Part shown: positions 1 to 11,088 of the stretch, piece by piece | How positions within the stretch are numbered: position 1 is the first letter of the stretch | Layout: every line of letters begins with the position of its first letter | Position numbers and translations under genes: made by a program | DNA from: Archangium sp. | Lineage (GTDB): Bacteria > Myxococcota > Myxococcia > Myxococcales > Myxococcaceae | Direction: 5' to 3' | NCBI GenBank assembly: GCA_030695565.1 | Contig: JAUYRZ010000033.1 | Span: forward strand, 79,164 to 143,163 | Length of the DNA stretch: 64,000 nucleotides | The notes under the pieces: model-generated | What the model saw: only the letters and a program-made list of their open reading frames with translations | Database searches by the model: none | Told to the model about the DNA's origin: nothing

Positions 1-163
1 GGCGCACGTGCAGCGGGCCTCCCAACGGGGCGCCACGCAACAGGGTCACCCGCACCCCTTCGCAGAGCCCGATGGCCCTGAGCCAGGTGGCTTCAGCAGG
101 CGCGAGGCGGAGCTCGGTGATGGCCGCGGAGCGCTGAGGGGGGAGGAGGTCGAGTGACGTCAC
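1..163 (-). CDS. feoA: FeoA-like ferrous iron transport protein (C-terminus outside window)
   Basis: Read from a GTG at 163 towards the window edge, this frame gives about 54 residues with the FeoA (SH3-like) pattern: an ELRLAPAE start, then LRAIGLCEGVRVTLLRGAP and GGPLHVR. FeoA is a small cytoplasmic partner of the Fe(II) transporter FeoB. The 3' end, and any feoB that would follow it, lie outside the window. A purine-rich GAAGGGG lies just upstream of the GTG and supports this start. The identification rests on the FeoA core pattern and is fairly secure, although the gene is partial. Confidence 0.7.
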   Translation of the reverse strand, partial: MTSLDLLPPQRSAAITELRLAPAEATWLRAIGLCEGVRVTLLRGAPLGGPLHVR

Positions 164-472
164 TGCCCCTTCGCCTCTAGTGCTCCTCGGTCTGCACCAC
201 AATCTGTGTGGTTACCCAGCGGTAACTCCATGCTTGCGGGGGCTGGAGGCGCCGGGCGCGCTGCGGAATTGTCCCCTCGCAGTTCAGGTGGGCAGGCAGC
301 GTCGGGGGAACTCATGCAACAGCTCGGTGGTCTCCGCTTCGCAGTCCTGGCCCGCGCACTGGGCGCTGCGCGAATTTCAGGTGCATCACCACGCGTCGCT
401 CGACGAGCTCGATCCGCGCGGTCGGGTTCGCGCTTCTTCACCCCACGTTGACGCCCTGAAGGAGGCCGCCCG
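164..472. other. Intergenic region with a short palindrome
   Basis: This 309-base stretch lies between the divergent feoA and the STAS-like gene. It contains a perfect palindrome, GTTACC-CAGC-GGTAAC, at 211-226, about 50 bases upstream of the feoA start and therefore a possible operator. It does not resemble a Fur box. Several open frames cross the region, but none has convincing codon usage or a family resemblance. On the minus strand a short Cys-containing fragment ends at 284, but its frame is interrupted and I do not call it a gene. Confidence 0.35.
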
Positions 473-880
473 ATGGATCTCTTCGCGTCATTGATTGCAG
501 GCGACTTGTTGGTCGAAGCGCGCGGTTGCTCCGCGAGGTTGCGCCTCGATTGGACGGGCAAGAGCAACGCGCGCAGGCCCGCGGTGATGCTGGCCCCGTA
601 CTTCGAGGCGGTGCTCAGCCGCGCGAAGACCTCGCAGTGCGCCATCGAGCTGCACTTCGAGCTGCTGGAGTTCTTCAACTCCTCCACGCTGGGCGCGGTG
701 ATCAAGTTCATCCGCGAGGCCAGGGAAGCGGGCGTCACCATCTCACTGCTCTTCGATGGTGCGTTGCGGTGGCAGGCCCTCAGCTTCGAGGCGCTGAAGG
801 CCCTCCAGTTGCCCGACGACCTGGTGCAGATTCGCCCGGTGCGGGCCGGTGATTCAGGAACCGCAGCGCCGCTGGAGTAA
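473..880 (+). CDS. STAS-like domain protein
   Basis: This is a 135-residue soluble protein with no signal peptide. Residues 60-97 have the shape of a STAS beta-strand/helix core: a hydrophobic strand, then FFNSSTLGAVIKFI, which resembles the anti-sigma-factor-antagonist phosphorylation loop (D-S-S-x-L-G) with Asn in place of the usual Asp, then a strand ending LLFDG. Such proteins act as phospho-switches binding kinases or phosphatases of the RsbW/SpoIIAB type, but no partner is visible here. The gene ends 10 bases before the next start. The family assignment is moderate, and the role is unknown. Confidence 0.5.
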   Translation: MDLFASLIAGDLLVEARGCSARLRLDWTGKSNARRPAVMLAPYFEAVLSRAKTSQCAIELHFELLEFFNSSTLGAVIKFIREAREAGVTISLLFDGALRWQALSFEALKALQLPDDLVQIRPVRAGDSGTAAPLE

Positions 881-890
881 GAGCCTGCGC

Positions 891-2165
891 ATGGCTCTTC
901 GCGTGCTGCTCGTCACCTTCGTCACCAGCGTTCTCGTTGCCGGGTGCGCGTGCGGCCCCACGTCGGGCGAAGACGGCGGCCTCGATGCGGGCGGCGAAGA
1001 AGACGCCTCGGTCGATGCGGGGCGGCCTGATGCAGGGCGGCCCGACGCGGGTGTGGATGCGGGCGAACCCGATGCAGGTGAAGCCGACGCGGGCGAGCTC
1101 GATGACGGCGGCTGCAGGTACCGGCTCACCGCGGTGGCTGCGCCGTGGACGACGGGGCGGCCGCTCTCCCTCGAGCTGGCCGACCTCAACGGCGACGGTC
1201 ACCTCGACTTCATCGTCGCCACCACCAGCACGCTCGAGGTGCGGCTCAACGACGGCCAGGGTGCGCCCATCGCGCCGGGCATGTCGGGGCCCCTCACGCC
1301 GCTGACCCTGGTGGTGAACGACGTCGATGGTGATGGCCTGCTCGACGTGGTGGCCGTCGACGTGTCGGGCACGCTCACCCTGCTCGCGGGCGACGGTGAT
1401 GGCGGCCTGAGCGTGCAGGCGCGGCTCGACGCGGGCCGCCCGTTCTTCGTGCCGTTGGAGACCGCGATGGCGGATCTCGATCTCGATGGGCGCGCTGACT
1501 TCGTCACGGTCGACGTGGGTGGTTCGGTGCCCGAGTTGATCACCGTGCGGGGTCAGTTCGACGGAGGTGCACCCCGTGCGAGCCGCGGTTCTCGCCGGCT
1601 GGTGCTCGCCGACGTGACGGGTGACGGGCTCATCGACGCGCTGGTGGGCAACGCGCAGTACGGGCTGACCGTGCACCCCGGCGACGGAGATGGCGGCTTC
1701 GGCGCGAGCACCGTCTTCCTGGGCTCGACGGCCGTCAATGCAGTCGCGCTCGCCGACGTCACCGGTGACGGCGTTCCCGACGCGGTGTGTTCGACCGGCT
1801 CCTACGACGGCACCACGGGCCTCATCTCGGGCGCGGGGGTGAGCGTGCTCCCCGGTATCGATGGTGGGTTTGGCGCGCCCCTGGGCACCCCGAATGGGCG
1901 CGACATCATCTGGGCGCTGGTGCTGGCCGACATGAATCGTGACGGGCTGCTCGACGCGGTCACCACCCGGCTGGCCTTCGATGGCGGGGTCGACGTGCTC
2001 GCGGTTGATGGGGGCGCCTTCTCCCTGCTCGCGAGGGTCGGGAGCCGAAATGGGTGGGCCCTTGCGGTGGGAGACCTCAACGAAGATGGGTGGCCCGATG
2101 TCGCGGTGGGCGAGGGCGCCGGGTCCAACGGCGAGGTGCGGGTCCTGCTGGGGAGCTGCCAGTAG
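891..2165 (+). CDS. FG-GAP/VCBS repeat lipoprotein
   Basis: This 424-residue protein is probably exported and anchored to a membrane. The ATG at 891 starts a lipoprotein signal peptide with lipobox VAGC (Cys19). A second in-frame start upstream would place a charged stretch before the signal, so 891 is preferred. Residues 28-75 are an Asp-Ala-Gly-rich linker typical of myxobacterial surface lipoproteins. The rest holds at least six FG-GAP/VCBS repeats with calcium-binding DxNxDGxxD-type loops (for example DLNGDGHLD, DVDGDGLLD, DVTGDGLID, DMNRDGLLD, DLNEDGWPD), which suggests a beta-propeller. The ligand is unknown. Confidence 0.8.
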   Translation: MALRVLLVTFVTSVLVAGCACGPTSGEDGGLDAGGEEDASVDAGRPDAGRPDAGVDAGEPDAGEADAGELDDGGCRYRLTAVAAPWTTGRPLSLELADLNGDGHLDFIVATTSTLEVRLNDGQGAPIAPGMSGPLTPLTLVVNDVDGDGLLDVVAVDVSGTLTLLAGDGDGGLSVQARLDAGRPFFVPLETAMADLDLDGRADFVTVDVGGSVPELITVRGQFDGGAPRASRGSRRLVLADVTGDGLIDALVGNAQYGLTVHPGDGDGGFGASTVFLGSTAVNAVALADVTGDGVPDAVCSTGSYDGTTGLISGAGVSVLPGIDGGFGAPLGTPNGRDIIWALVLADMNRDGLLDAVTTRLAFDGGVDVLAVDGGAFSLLARVGSRNGWALAVGDLNEDGWPDVAVGEGAGSNGEVRVLLGSCQ

Positions 2166-2181
2166 CGCTACGCTCAGGGCC

Positions 2182-3693
2182 ATGAACCCCACGGCCAACC
2201 CGCCCACCGTCATCCTCCGTCACTGCGAAGGCTACGACGTCGCGACGATTCGCCGGTTGGTGCGCGAGGGCATGGCCACGATGGGCATCGCGCCCAAAGG
2301 CCGCACGTTGGCCAAGCCCAACCTGGTCTCTGCGGGGCCGTTGTTTCAGCACGCGTACACCCGGCCCGAGGTGATGGAAGGTGTGCTCCTCGCGCTGAAG
2401 GATCGCGACGCCGGCATGACTGAGCTGCGCGTGGGTGAACGCTGCGGCATCACCATTCCCACCCGCTACGTGTTCGACCACGCGGGTTACGACCCGATGC
2501 TGGCGCGGCTGGGCGTGCAGCGCTCGTTGTTCGAAGAAGAAGCGCAGGTGGAGATCACCCTGAGCCACCAGGGCCGGCTGCGCGACAGCATCTTCGTGCC
2601 CGAGCCGGTGGCGAAGGCCGACTTCTTCGTCAACGTGCCCAAGTTCAAGTCGCACCCGTGGACCACGGTGACGTTCTCGATGAAGAACTACATCGGGCTG
2701 CAAGACGATCGGCACCGGCTGATCGATCATGATCACCGGCTCAACGAGAAGGTGGCGGATCTGCAGCACGTGATTCAGCCGAGGCTGATCGTGATCGACT
2801 GCATCACCGCGGGCGAAGGCCGCATGCTCACGCCGATCCCCCGCACCATGAATTTGCTCATCATGGGCAACAACCAGCCGGCCATCGACGCGGTGTGTTG
2901 TCAGATCATCGGGGTCGACCCGCACACGGTGGAGCACATCAGGCTGCCCCACGAACGCGGCTTCGGCCCCATCGACCTCGAGCAGATCGACGTGCAGGGC
3001 GACGTCACGCTCGACGAAGCGAGGGCGCGGGCGAAGGGCTTCAAGGTCGGCCTCATCCGGGTGGAGAAGTACTTCGAAGGCACGCACCTCACCGCGTACG
3101 CCGGGCCCCCGCCGGAACGGGAAGCGACCGACTACTGCTGGGGCGGTTGTCCTGGCGCGATCGAAGAGGCGGTGGAGATCTTGCGGCTGTTCGACGCCAG
3201 CTTCGACGGCAAGCTGCCGCACCTGCACGTGGTGTTCGGCAACTACCAGGGCCCCATCGACGCGAAGCCCGGTGAGAAGGTGGTGTTCATCGGCGACTGC
3301 GCGACGTGGAAGGGTCAGCTGGGCGGCAAGCCCGTGGCGATCGAGAACGTCTACCAGTCACGCGACACGAAAGATCCGCGTCACGCGAAGCACGACGACA
3401 TCTACGCGAAGATGGTCTCGGTCACCGCGAAGATGGCGCAGCACCGCAACGACACCCACGTGCGGCTCACCGGGTGTCCGGTCAGCGTGGCCGAGCAGGT
3501 GCTGGCGCTCGCCTTCATTTCCGGGGCGAAGAACCCCTACTTCGAGAAGACCGAAGTGCTGAAGTTCAACAAGGCGTACCTCGCGTGGCGCGCGGCGAAT
3601 GCGGGTCGGCGGTTGCGGGGCAAGCCCTACCAGGTCGAGGGCCCGACCGAGCGCGGCGATGGCGCACCCACGCTGACGGCGGCACCGACCTGA
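2182..3693 (+). CDS. DUF362 domain protein
   Basis: This 503-residue cytoplasmic-looking protein starts at an ATG 16 bases after the previous stop. The N-terminal 300 residues match the DUF362 pattern: KPNLVSAG near residue 35, then VNVPKFKSHPWTTVTFSMKNYIG and a DAVCCQIIG segment. The C-terminal part contains a YCWGGCPGA motif and further Cys residues (FIGDCATW, RLTGCPVS) that could bind a metal or Fe-S cluster. DUF362 proteins occur with Fe-S redox systems, but the reaction is not established. The longer frame reaching back to 1939 overlaps the lipoprotein gene and is not used. Confidence 0.7.
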   Translation: MNPTANPPTVILRHCEGYDVATIRRLVREGMATMGIAPKGRTLAKPNLVSAGPLFQHAYTRPEVMEGVLLALKDRDAGMTELRVGERCGITIPTRYVFDHAGYDPMLARLGVQRSLFEEEAQVEITLSHQGRLRDSIFVPEPVAKADFFVNVPKFKSHPWTTVTFSMKNYIGLQDDRHRLIDHDHRLNEKVADLQHVIQPRLIVIDCITAGEGRMLTPIPRTMNLLIMGNNQPAIDAVCCQIIGVDPHTVEHIRLPHERGFGPIDLEQIDVQGDVTLDEARARAKGFKVGLIRVEKYFEGTHLTAYAGPPPEREATDYCWGGCPGAIEEAVEILRLFDASFDGKLPHLHVVFGNYQGPIDAKPGEKVVFIGDCATWKGQLGGKPVAIENVYQSRDTKDPRHAKHDDIYAKMVSVTAKMAQHRNDTHVRLTGCPVSVAEQVLALAFISGAKNPYFEKTEVLKFNKAYLAWRAANAGRRLRGKPYQVEGPTERGDGAPTLTAAPT

Positions 3694-3717
3694 TTTGCGC
3701 GTTAGCGTGAGGACGTC

Positions 3718-3981
3718 ATGGACTCGATCGTGTTCGAAGTGAAGAAGGGGGTTCTCCACAGCTACGACGGCGAGCCTCACGAGGTGGAGGGTGGCGCGTA
3801 CCTCTCGCCCGAGGCGTACCTGAGCACGGCCGCCGAGCTGGAGAAGCTGCGCCAGCGGCAGTTGCTCGACAGCACCTCGTTGATCGCGGGCCTGGTGTGC
3901 GGCTCTGCGTTGATCGGGCTCGCCGCGGGGTATTGGCTGGGCGCGCGCCGCACGCGCCGGCGCTTCGACCTCTCGCGCTGA
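3718..3981 (+). CDS. Small single-pass membrane protein
   Basis: This 87-residue protein has a soluble N-terminal half followed by a short Glu/Lys/Arg-rich helix (residues 38-48), one hydrophobic segment (about 52-74, LIAGLVCGSALIGLAAGYWLG) and a basic tail that should lie in the cytoplasm. It lies 24 bases after the DUF362 gene and 26 before the next, on the same strand, so the three may be cotranscribed. I do not recognise a family. Codon use matches its neighbours, so I treat it as a real gene. Confidence 0.6.
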   Translation: MDSIVFEVKKGVLHSYDGEPHEVEGGAYLSPEAYLSTAAELEKLRQRQLLDSTSLIAGLVCGSALIGLAAGYWLGARRTRRRFDLSR

Positions 3982-4007
3982 TCCTTTCGAACCCGGTAAA
4001 AGGGCAC

Positions 4008-4751
4008 ATGGGTTTCCGGGCTGGCCATCTGCGCTTCGTGATGCCCGCGTCGTTGGGCGCGCTGAAGGCCTCGACCCTTTCCCTGCAGCTCGGCCCCTGG
4101 TTGCGGAAGCGGCTGGGTCCCGAGCTGAGCGTGGAGATGCACGTGGCGCAGAGTTACGCCGCGCTCATCGAAGACTTCAAGGCGCAGCGGGTGGATGTGG
4201 CGTGGGCTCCGCCGTTCGTCTGCGCGCAGGTGGTGCGTGAAGGCGGGCGCAGCGTGGTGCAGTTCGAGCGTGGGGGCAGCACCACCTTTCGGGCTGCGTT
4301 CATCTGCCGCGCCGATGCACCGCTCCAGCTGGAGACGCTGGATCGGGTGGCCGTGGCCTGGGTGGCGAAAGAATCGACCTCTGGGTACCTGCTGCCGCGG
4401 CACCACCTGGAGCGCCTGGGCGTCGACCTCACCCGGGCGTTCGGAGATCAACTGTTCGCAGGCTCGTTCGCTGCCGCGCTCGAGGCGCTGCTCACCCACA
4501 AGGTGGCGCTCACCACCGTCTTCGCTTCAGCGGCCAGTGCCGCCACGCAACGCACCGGCCTCGACAGCCTGCCGCCGGGCCTGCGCAGCCAGCTGCAGAT
4601 CATCGGCTTCTCGAACGAGTCACCCAACGACAGCATCGTCGCCTCGCCGAGCGTGCCCGAGCCGGTGTTTCAATTGCTGCAGGCGCGGCTGATCAGCAGC
4701 GACGAAGGGCTCAAGGCCCTCTTCGACGCCGACCGCCTGGTCGCCCCTTGA
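4008..4751 (+). CDS. PhnD-like phosphate/phosphonate-binding family protein
   Basis: This 247-residue protein starts at an ATG preceded by AAAAGGG. The sequence follows the PhnD-like periplasmic-binding fold: FVMPASLGALK at the start, then a segment resembling IEDFKAQRVDVAWAPPFV, a VAWVAKESTSGYLLPRHHLE motif, and GSFAAALEALLTHKVALTTVF. In the family the ST(S)GY loop binds the anion. No signal peptide is visible and no ABC permease or ATPase genes are nearby, so a cytoplasmic sensor or orphan binding protein is as likely as a transporter component. Confidence 0.65.
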   Translation: MGFRAGHLRFVMPASLGALKASTLSLQLGPWLRKRLGPELSVEMHVAQSYAALIEDFKAQRVDVAWAPPFVCAQVVREGGRSVVQFERGGSTTFRAAFICRADAPLQLETLDRVAVAWVAKESTSGYLLPRHHLERLGVDLTRAFGDQLFAGSFAAALEALLTHKVALTTVFASAASAATQRTGLDSLPPGLRSQLQIIGFSNESPNDSIVASPSVPEPVFQLLQARLISSDEGLKALFDADRLVAP

Positions 4752-4828
4752 TCAAGGCCTGGGGCCTGGTGTCGTCGTAGCCGGGAGGAATGGTCATCAC
4801 GCTGCGACAAATCGCACGGCGGCGATCG

Positions 4829-7702
<2,874 letters not shown>

Positions 7703-7754
7703 GGCTTTGCCAAAAGACACGAGCCCATCGCAATTGTCGCGAGAAACTTTGGTG

Positions 7755-7864
7755 CTCCCTCTCCCTGCGACAGCGGGGAGAGGGTCGGGGTGAGGGGCCG
7801 TCTCCGTCGCCCAGCTCGGCCCCTCACCCCAGCCCCCTCTCCCCGCTCGCGCAGGGAGAGGGAG
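7755..7864. repeat. Long inverted repeat of the CCCTCTCCC family
   Basis: Two imperfect arms of about 45 bases (7755-7799 and 7818-7864) face each other around an 18-base spacer. Both carry CCCTCTCCC, CGGGGAGAGGG and GGTGAGGGGCC-type blocks, so a transcript would fold into a long hairpin. It lies between two minus-strand genes and could end transcription or stabilise mRNA. Related blocks occur at 12410-12445 and 56376-56416, which marks this as a dispersed extragenic palindromic repeat. Confidence 0.75.
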
Positions 7865-7873
7865 CGCAGTGCT

Positions 7874-9712
7874 TCAGGCCCGCATCATGATCGGAGGCCG
7901 CTGCTCCTTCTGCAGCCGCTGCACCTCTTCGAGCTGCTTCTTCACCTGGCTGGCCACCTCGCTGGCGTTGGTCTTCACCGCAGCCGGCGCCCGAATGACA
8001 TCACGCTCCAGCACCTCACCCTTGATGCCAGCGCCGCCGACGGTCTTGTTCTCGATGTTGCCGAGCGCGAGCCGCGATCGCTCCGTGTAGATGGTGGTCT
8101 TCAGCTCGATGTTGGTGTTGTCGCCCGCGAGCCTGGTGGCATCGGCGAGGTTTCCCTTGAGCGCCTCGGAGGCGATCTTCTTGATGACGCTCGGATCATT
8201 CGTGACGTCGATCTTCACCTCGGTGGTGACGCCGAGCCGGCGCTGCTCCTTGATCTTCCCGTCGACGATGCCGCTCTCGCCGCCGAGGCCGTTGCCAGCG
8301 CCGACCTGCGCGTCGGTCGAGAGGGTCAGGCTCTGCTTCACCTCGGGCTTCACCGAGGTGCCCTTGTTGATGACGTCCTGAACCGAGTTGATGCCGGGGA
8401 ACTCGAAGCGCTGCTCGAGCTCGACCTTCGCCTTGCCGTTGACGCCCACGTTCACGGAGTCGAGCGCGCCCGAGCCCTGCACGTCGGCCTCCCCCGAGAC
8501 GGTGTTCTTCACGGCGATGACCAGGCCCTTCTCGCCCTTCTCGATGCGAATGGTCATGTCCTGCTGAACCTTGCCGCTCGCGTCGAGGGTGATCATGCCG
8601 GGCAGGTTGAGCTTGGCGGCGAGGGCGATGGCCGCGGAGCCCTTCACCTCCATGCCCTGGAAGCTCTCTTTGATCAGCGCGAGCTGTGACTCGGTGGGGC
8701 CGACCACGGCGTTGGCGATCGGTTGACCCATCGGGCCTGCAGAGGCGACGAGCGCCTGGCGGGCGAGGGCTTCGGTGAGCTCCTTGGCTTTCGCCTTGGT
8801 CTCCACTTCGTTCAGCGTGCCGTCGGGGTTGAGCACGGGCTTGACCTTGAAGTCGATCTTGCCGCCGCCGCCGACGAGGCCATCGCCGCTCACGGAGTTG
8901 CCGGTGGGGTCTTCCACGCCGACCGACACGCCGACAAGGGCGTTGGCCTCGGTGGAGATGGTGTAGCCGCCATCGGCGTCGCGCTTGATCTCCGCAGACA
9001 TGTCGCCGACGCCCTTGGCCTTCAGGTCGGGGATCGGCGTGGGGATCGACAGCTCGCCGCCGAGGTTCACCTTCACGCTGTCGCCTTCGGAGTTGAGGTT
9101 GTCGATGGGCCCGTCGACAACCTGCTTGCGCACTTCGTCGATCGCCCGTTCCTTCGCGGTGTCGAGACCGCCGGAAAGATCGGTGAGCTTCTTGGCGCCC
9201 TGATTGATGAGGTCGAGGCCTCTGGCCGCGGTGTCCTGCACGGTGCTGACGGTGTCGCGCACGGTGTCGACGAACCCTCTGGCCTTCTCAGCCAGCGCGC
9301 CCACGTCGAAGGCGAACGGCGTGAAGATGGGCGAGGGCGTCTCGGCGAGCTTCTTCGCTTCGGCGGCGAGTGCTCCGCCAAGGCCCGCGAGCCCGGCCGA
9401 CTTCGGCGCAATCAACGCGCTGCCTTCGGCGATCAACGCGCCGGCCTTGCCGAGCTCGGCTTTCGCGCCGGCGACGATCGGCTGAAGTTTGGCGGCGGCG
9501 GCGGCGCCTGCACCGGCCGAGAGTCCACCCTTCGCGAAGACGTCCTTCTTCGAAGAGGCGAGCGCAGCGTTCGCGGCGGCAGCGGCCTTCGCAGCAGCGG
9601 CGGCGGCACGGGCGGCGTCTGCGCGCGCCTTTTCTGCGGCACGGCGTGCGGCTGCTGCGGCGTCTGCTGCGGCACTGCTTCCGGCGCTGCTGCGCTTGCT
9701 GATGGGGCTCAT
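7874..9712 (-). CDS. Ala-rich hypothetical protein
   Basis: This 612-residue protein has no signal peptide and no hydrophobic span. The ATG at 9712 follows a GAGAGAA ribosome-binding site; the open frame extends further upstream without support. Residues 8-60 are a charged Ala/Lys/Arg-rich coiled-coil-like stretch, 60-130 are Ala/Gly-rich, and 200-600 are beta-rich with many short Val/Lys/Thr alternations. The tail is a Gln/Lys/Glu-rich helix. Signal-less proteins with a low-complexity N-terminus in myxobacteria are sometimes exported by non-Sec routes, but nothing here proves that. I do not recognise the family. Confidence 0.6.
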   Translation of the reverse strand: MSPISKRSSAGSSAAADAAAAARRAAEKARADAARAAAAAAKAAAAANAALASSKKDVFAKGGLSAGAGAAAAAKLQPIVAGAKAELGKAGALIAEGSALIAPKSAGLAGLGGALAAEAKKLAETPSPIFTPFAFDVGALAEKARGFVDTVRDTVSTVQDTAARGLDLINQGAKKLTDLSGGLDTAKERAIDEVRKQVVDGPIDNLNSEGDSVKVNLGGELSIPTPIPDLKAKGVGDMSAEIKRDADGGYTISTEANALVGVSVGVEDPTGNSVSGDGLVGGGGKIDFKVKPVLNPDGTLNEVETKAKAKELTEALARQALVASAGPMGQPIANAVVGPTESQLALIKESFQGMEVKGSAAIALAAKLNLPGMITLDASGKVQQDMTIRIEKGEKGLVIAVKNTVSGEADVQGSGALDSVNVGVNGKAKVELEQRFEFPGINSVQDVINKGTSVKPEVKQSLTLSTDAQVGAGNGLGGESGIVDGKIKEQRRLGVTTEVKIDVTNDPSVIKKIASEALKGNLADATRLAGDNTNIELKTTIYTERSRLALGNIENKTVGGAGIKGEVLERDVIRAPAAVKTNASEVASQVKKQLEEVQRLQKEQRPPIMMRA

Positions 9713-9885
9713 GGTGGGGTTCTCTCGGTGTTTCGGGGAAACCAGACGGTAGCTGAAGGGCTGGCAAAATCGTTCGACGCCGCTGCCGATCCGTTGGTTG
9801 CCGGCCAACCCGCAGTAATACAGTGCGTCGCGTGTTCAGTACGGCGAGGTGCGACATGCACCGCGCAGGTGGTTACGCTCGCCGC

Positions 9886-11028
9886 GTGAACTGGCTTCGC
9901 ACGATCACCCTCGCTTCCGTGTTCCTCGCCGGCTGTGCAGTGAAGCCGGTGCTGCGTGATGAGCGGCCGCGCATGACGGTGGAGCAGGTGAGCGCGCGTC
10001 TCCCCGAGAAGGTGAAGGAGCGCGACGGCTGGGCCACCGACGTGTTGGCCGCGCTCGACGAGCACCAGCAGCCCGCTGATCCCGAGACCGTTTGCCAGGT
10101 GGTCGCGGTGATCGATCAGGAGTCCGGCTTTCAGGCAGACCCCGCGGTGGCAGGGCTCTCGAAGCTCCTCCGCGCTGAGCTCGACAAGAAGGTGGAGAAG
10201 CTCGGCCCGCTGGGACCACCCGCGTTGCACGAGCTGCTCAGCGGCAAGGCGCCGGGCAGCAAGCACACCTTCGAAGCGCGCTTGAACACCGTGAAGACCG
10301 AGCGGGATCTCGACGTGCTCTTTCGCGACATCCTGCACTTCTACGAAGAGAAGTTCCCCGCGCCGTACAAGGCGCTCGATCTCCTCGGAGCGCTCTTCGA
10401 CGCGAGCCCGGAAGACTTCAACCCGGTGACCACGGTCGGCTCGATGCAGGTGAGCGTGCGGTTCGCGGAAGAGCTCGCGGGCAAGAAGCGGCGCGACGTG
10501 AGCGGCGTGCGTGACGAGCTGTACACGCGCGCGGGCGGCGTCTCGTACGGCACCGCACGACTGCTGGGGCACCAGGCCGCCTACGCCCAGCCGCTCTACC
10601 GCTTCGCCGACTACAACGCCGGTGTGTACGCGAGCCGCAACGCCGCGCTGCAGGAGCAGGTGAGCAAGCTGACCGGAATCGCGCTCGCGCCCGATGGAGA
10701 TCTCCTCGCGTACGACAAGCACGCGAAGCCGCTCCATCGCGACACGCAGTCGCTCACCGCGATCCTCACCTTCGGTCAGAAGTTCGCGCCTGAGCTGAGT
10801 GAGCGGCGCATCCGCCTCGACGTGCGGCAGGAGAAGACGGTGGAGTTCGAAGCGACGGATACGTGGCGGGCGATCAAACGGGCGTGGGCGCAGAAGATGA
10901 AGTCAGACCCGCCGTACGCGCGTCTGCCCGAGGTCACCATTCGCAGCCCCAAGATGTCGCAAGACCGCTCGACGGCGTGGTTCGCGAAGAACGTCGACCT
11001 CCGCTACCAACGCTGCCTGAACCACTGA
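9886..11028 (+). CDS. DUF1615 family lipoprotein
   Basis: This protein has 380 residues from the GTG at 9886, chosen because it gives a clean lipoprotein signal peptide (NWLRTITLASVFLAGC, Cys17); in-frame ATGs at 9823 and 9856 would add a basic extension. The mature part matches DUF1615: VCQVVAVIDQESGFQADP near residue 75, a segment beginning GSMQVSVRFAEE, and YRFADYNAGVYASRNAA. The QESGFQ and NAGVYASRNAA segments resemble lysozyme-like transglycosylases, so peptidoglycan remodelling is plausible but unproven for the family. Confidence 0.75.
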   Translation: MNWLRTITLASVFLAGCAVKPVLRDERPRMTVEQVSARLPEKVKERDGWATDVLAALDEHQQPADPETVCQVVAVIDQESGFQADPAVAGLSKLLRAELDKKVEKLGPLGPPALHELLSGKAPGSKHTFEARLNTVKTERDLDVLFRDILHFYEEKFPAPYKALDLLGALFDASPEDFNPVTTVGSMQVSVRFAEELAGKKRRDVSGVRDELYTRAGGVSYGTARLLGHQAAYAQPLYRFADYNAGVYASRNAALQEQVSKLTGIALAPDGDLLAYDKHAKPLHRDTQSLTAILTFGQKFAPELSERRIRLDVRQEKTVEFEATDTWRAIKRAWAQKMKSDPPYARLPEVTIRSPKMSQDRSTAWFAKNVDLRYQRCLNH

Positions 11029-11088
11029 CTCGTTTGAAAAGCCGAACACCCGACCCCCAACACGGTGCGGGGGCGCTAGCGTGAACCC

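Noticed and set aside
284..375. Short Cys-containing frame on the minus strand ending at 284
   Set aside because: The fragment looks coding-like but is cut by a stop upstream, and an extension needs an assumed frameshift; too little to call.
206..451. 81-residue plus-strand frame in the first intergenic region
   Set aside because: Low-complexity Arg/Ala/Gly text and poor codon bias; no ribosome-binding site.
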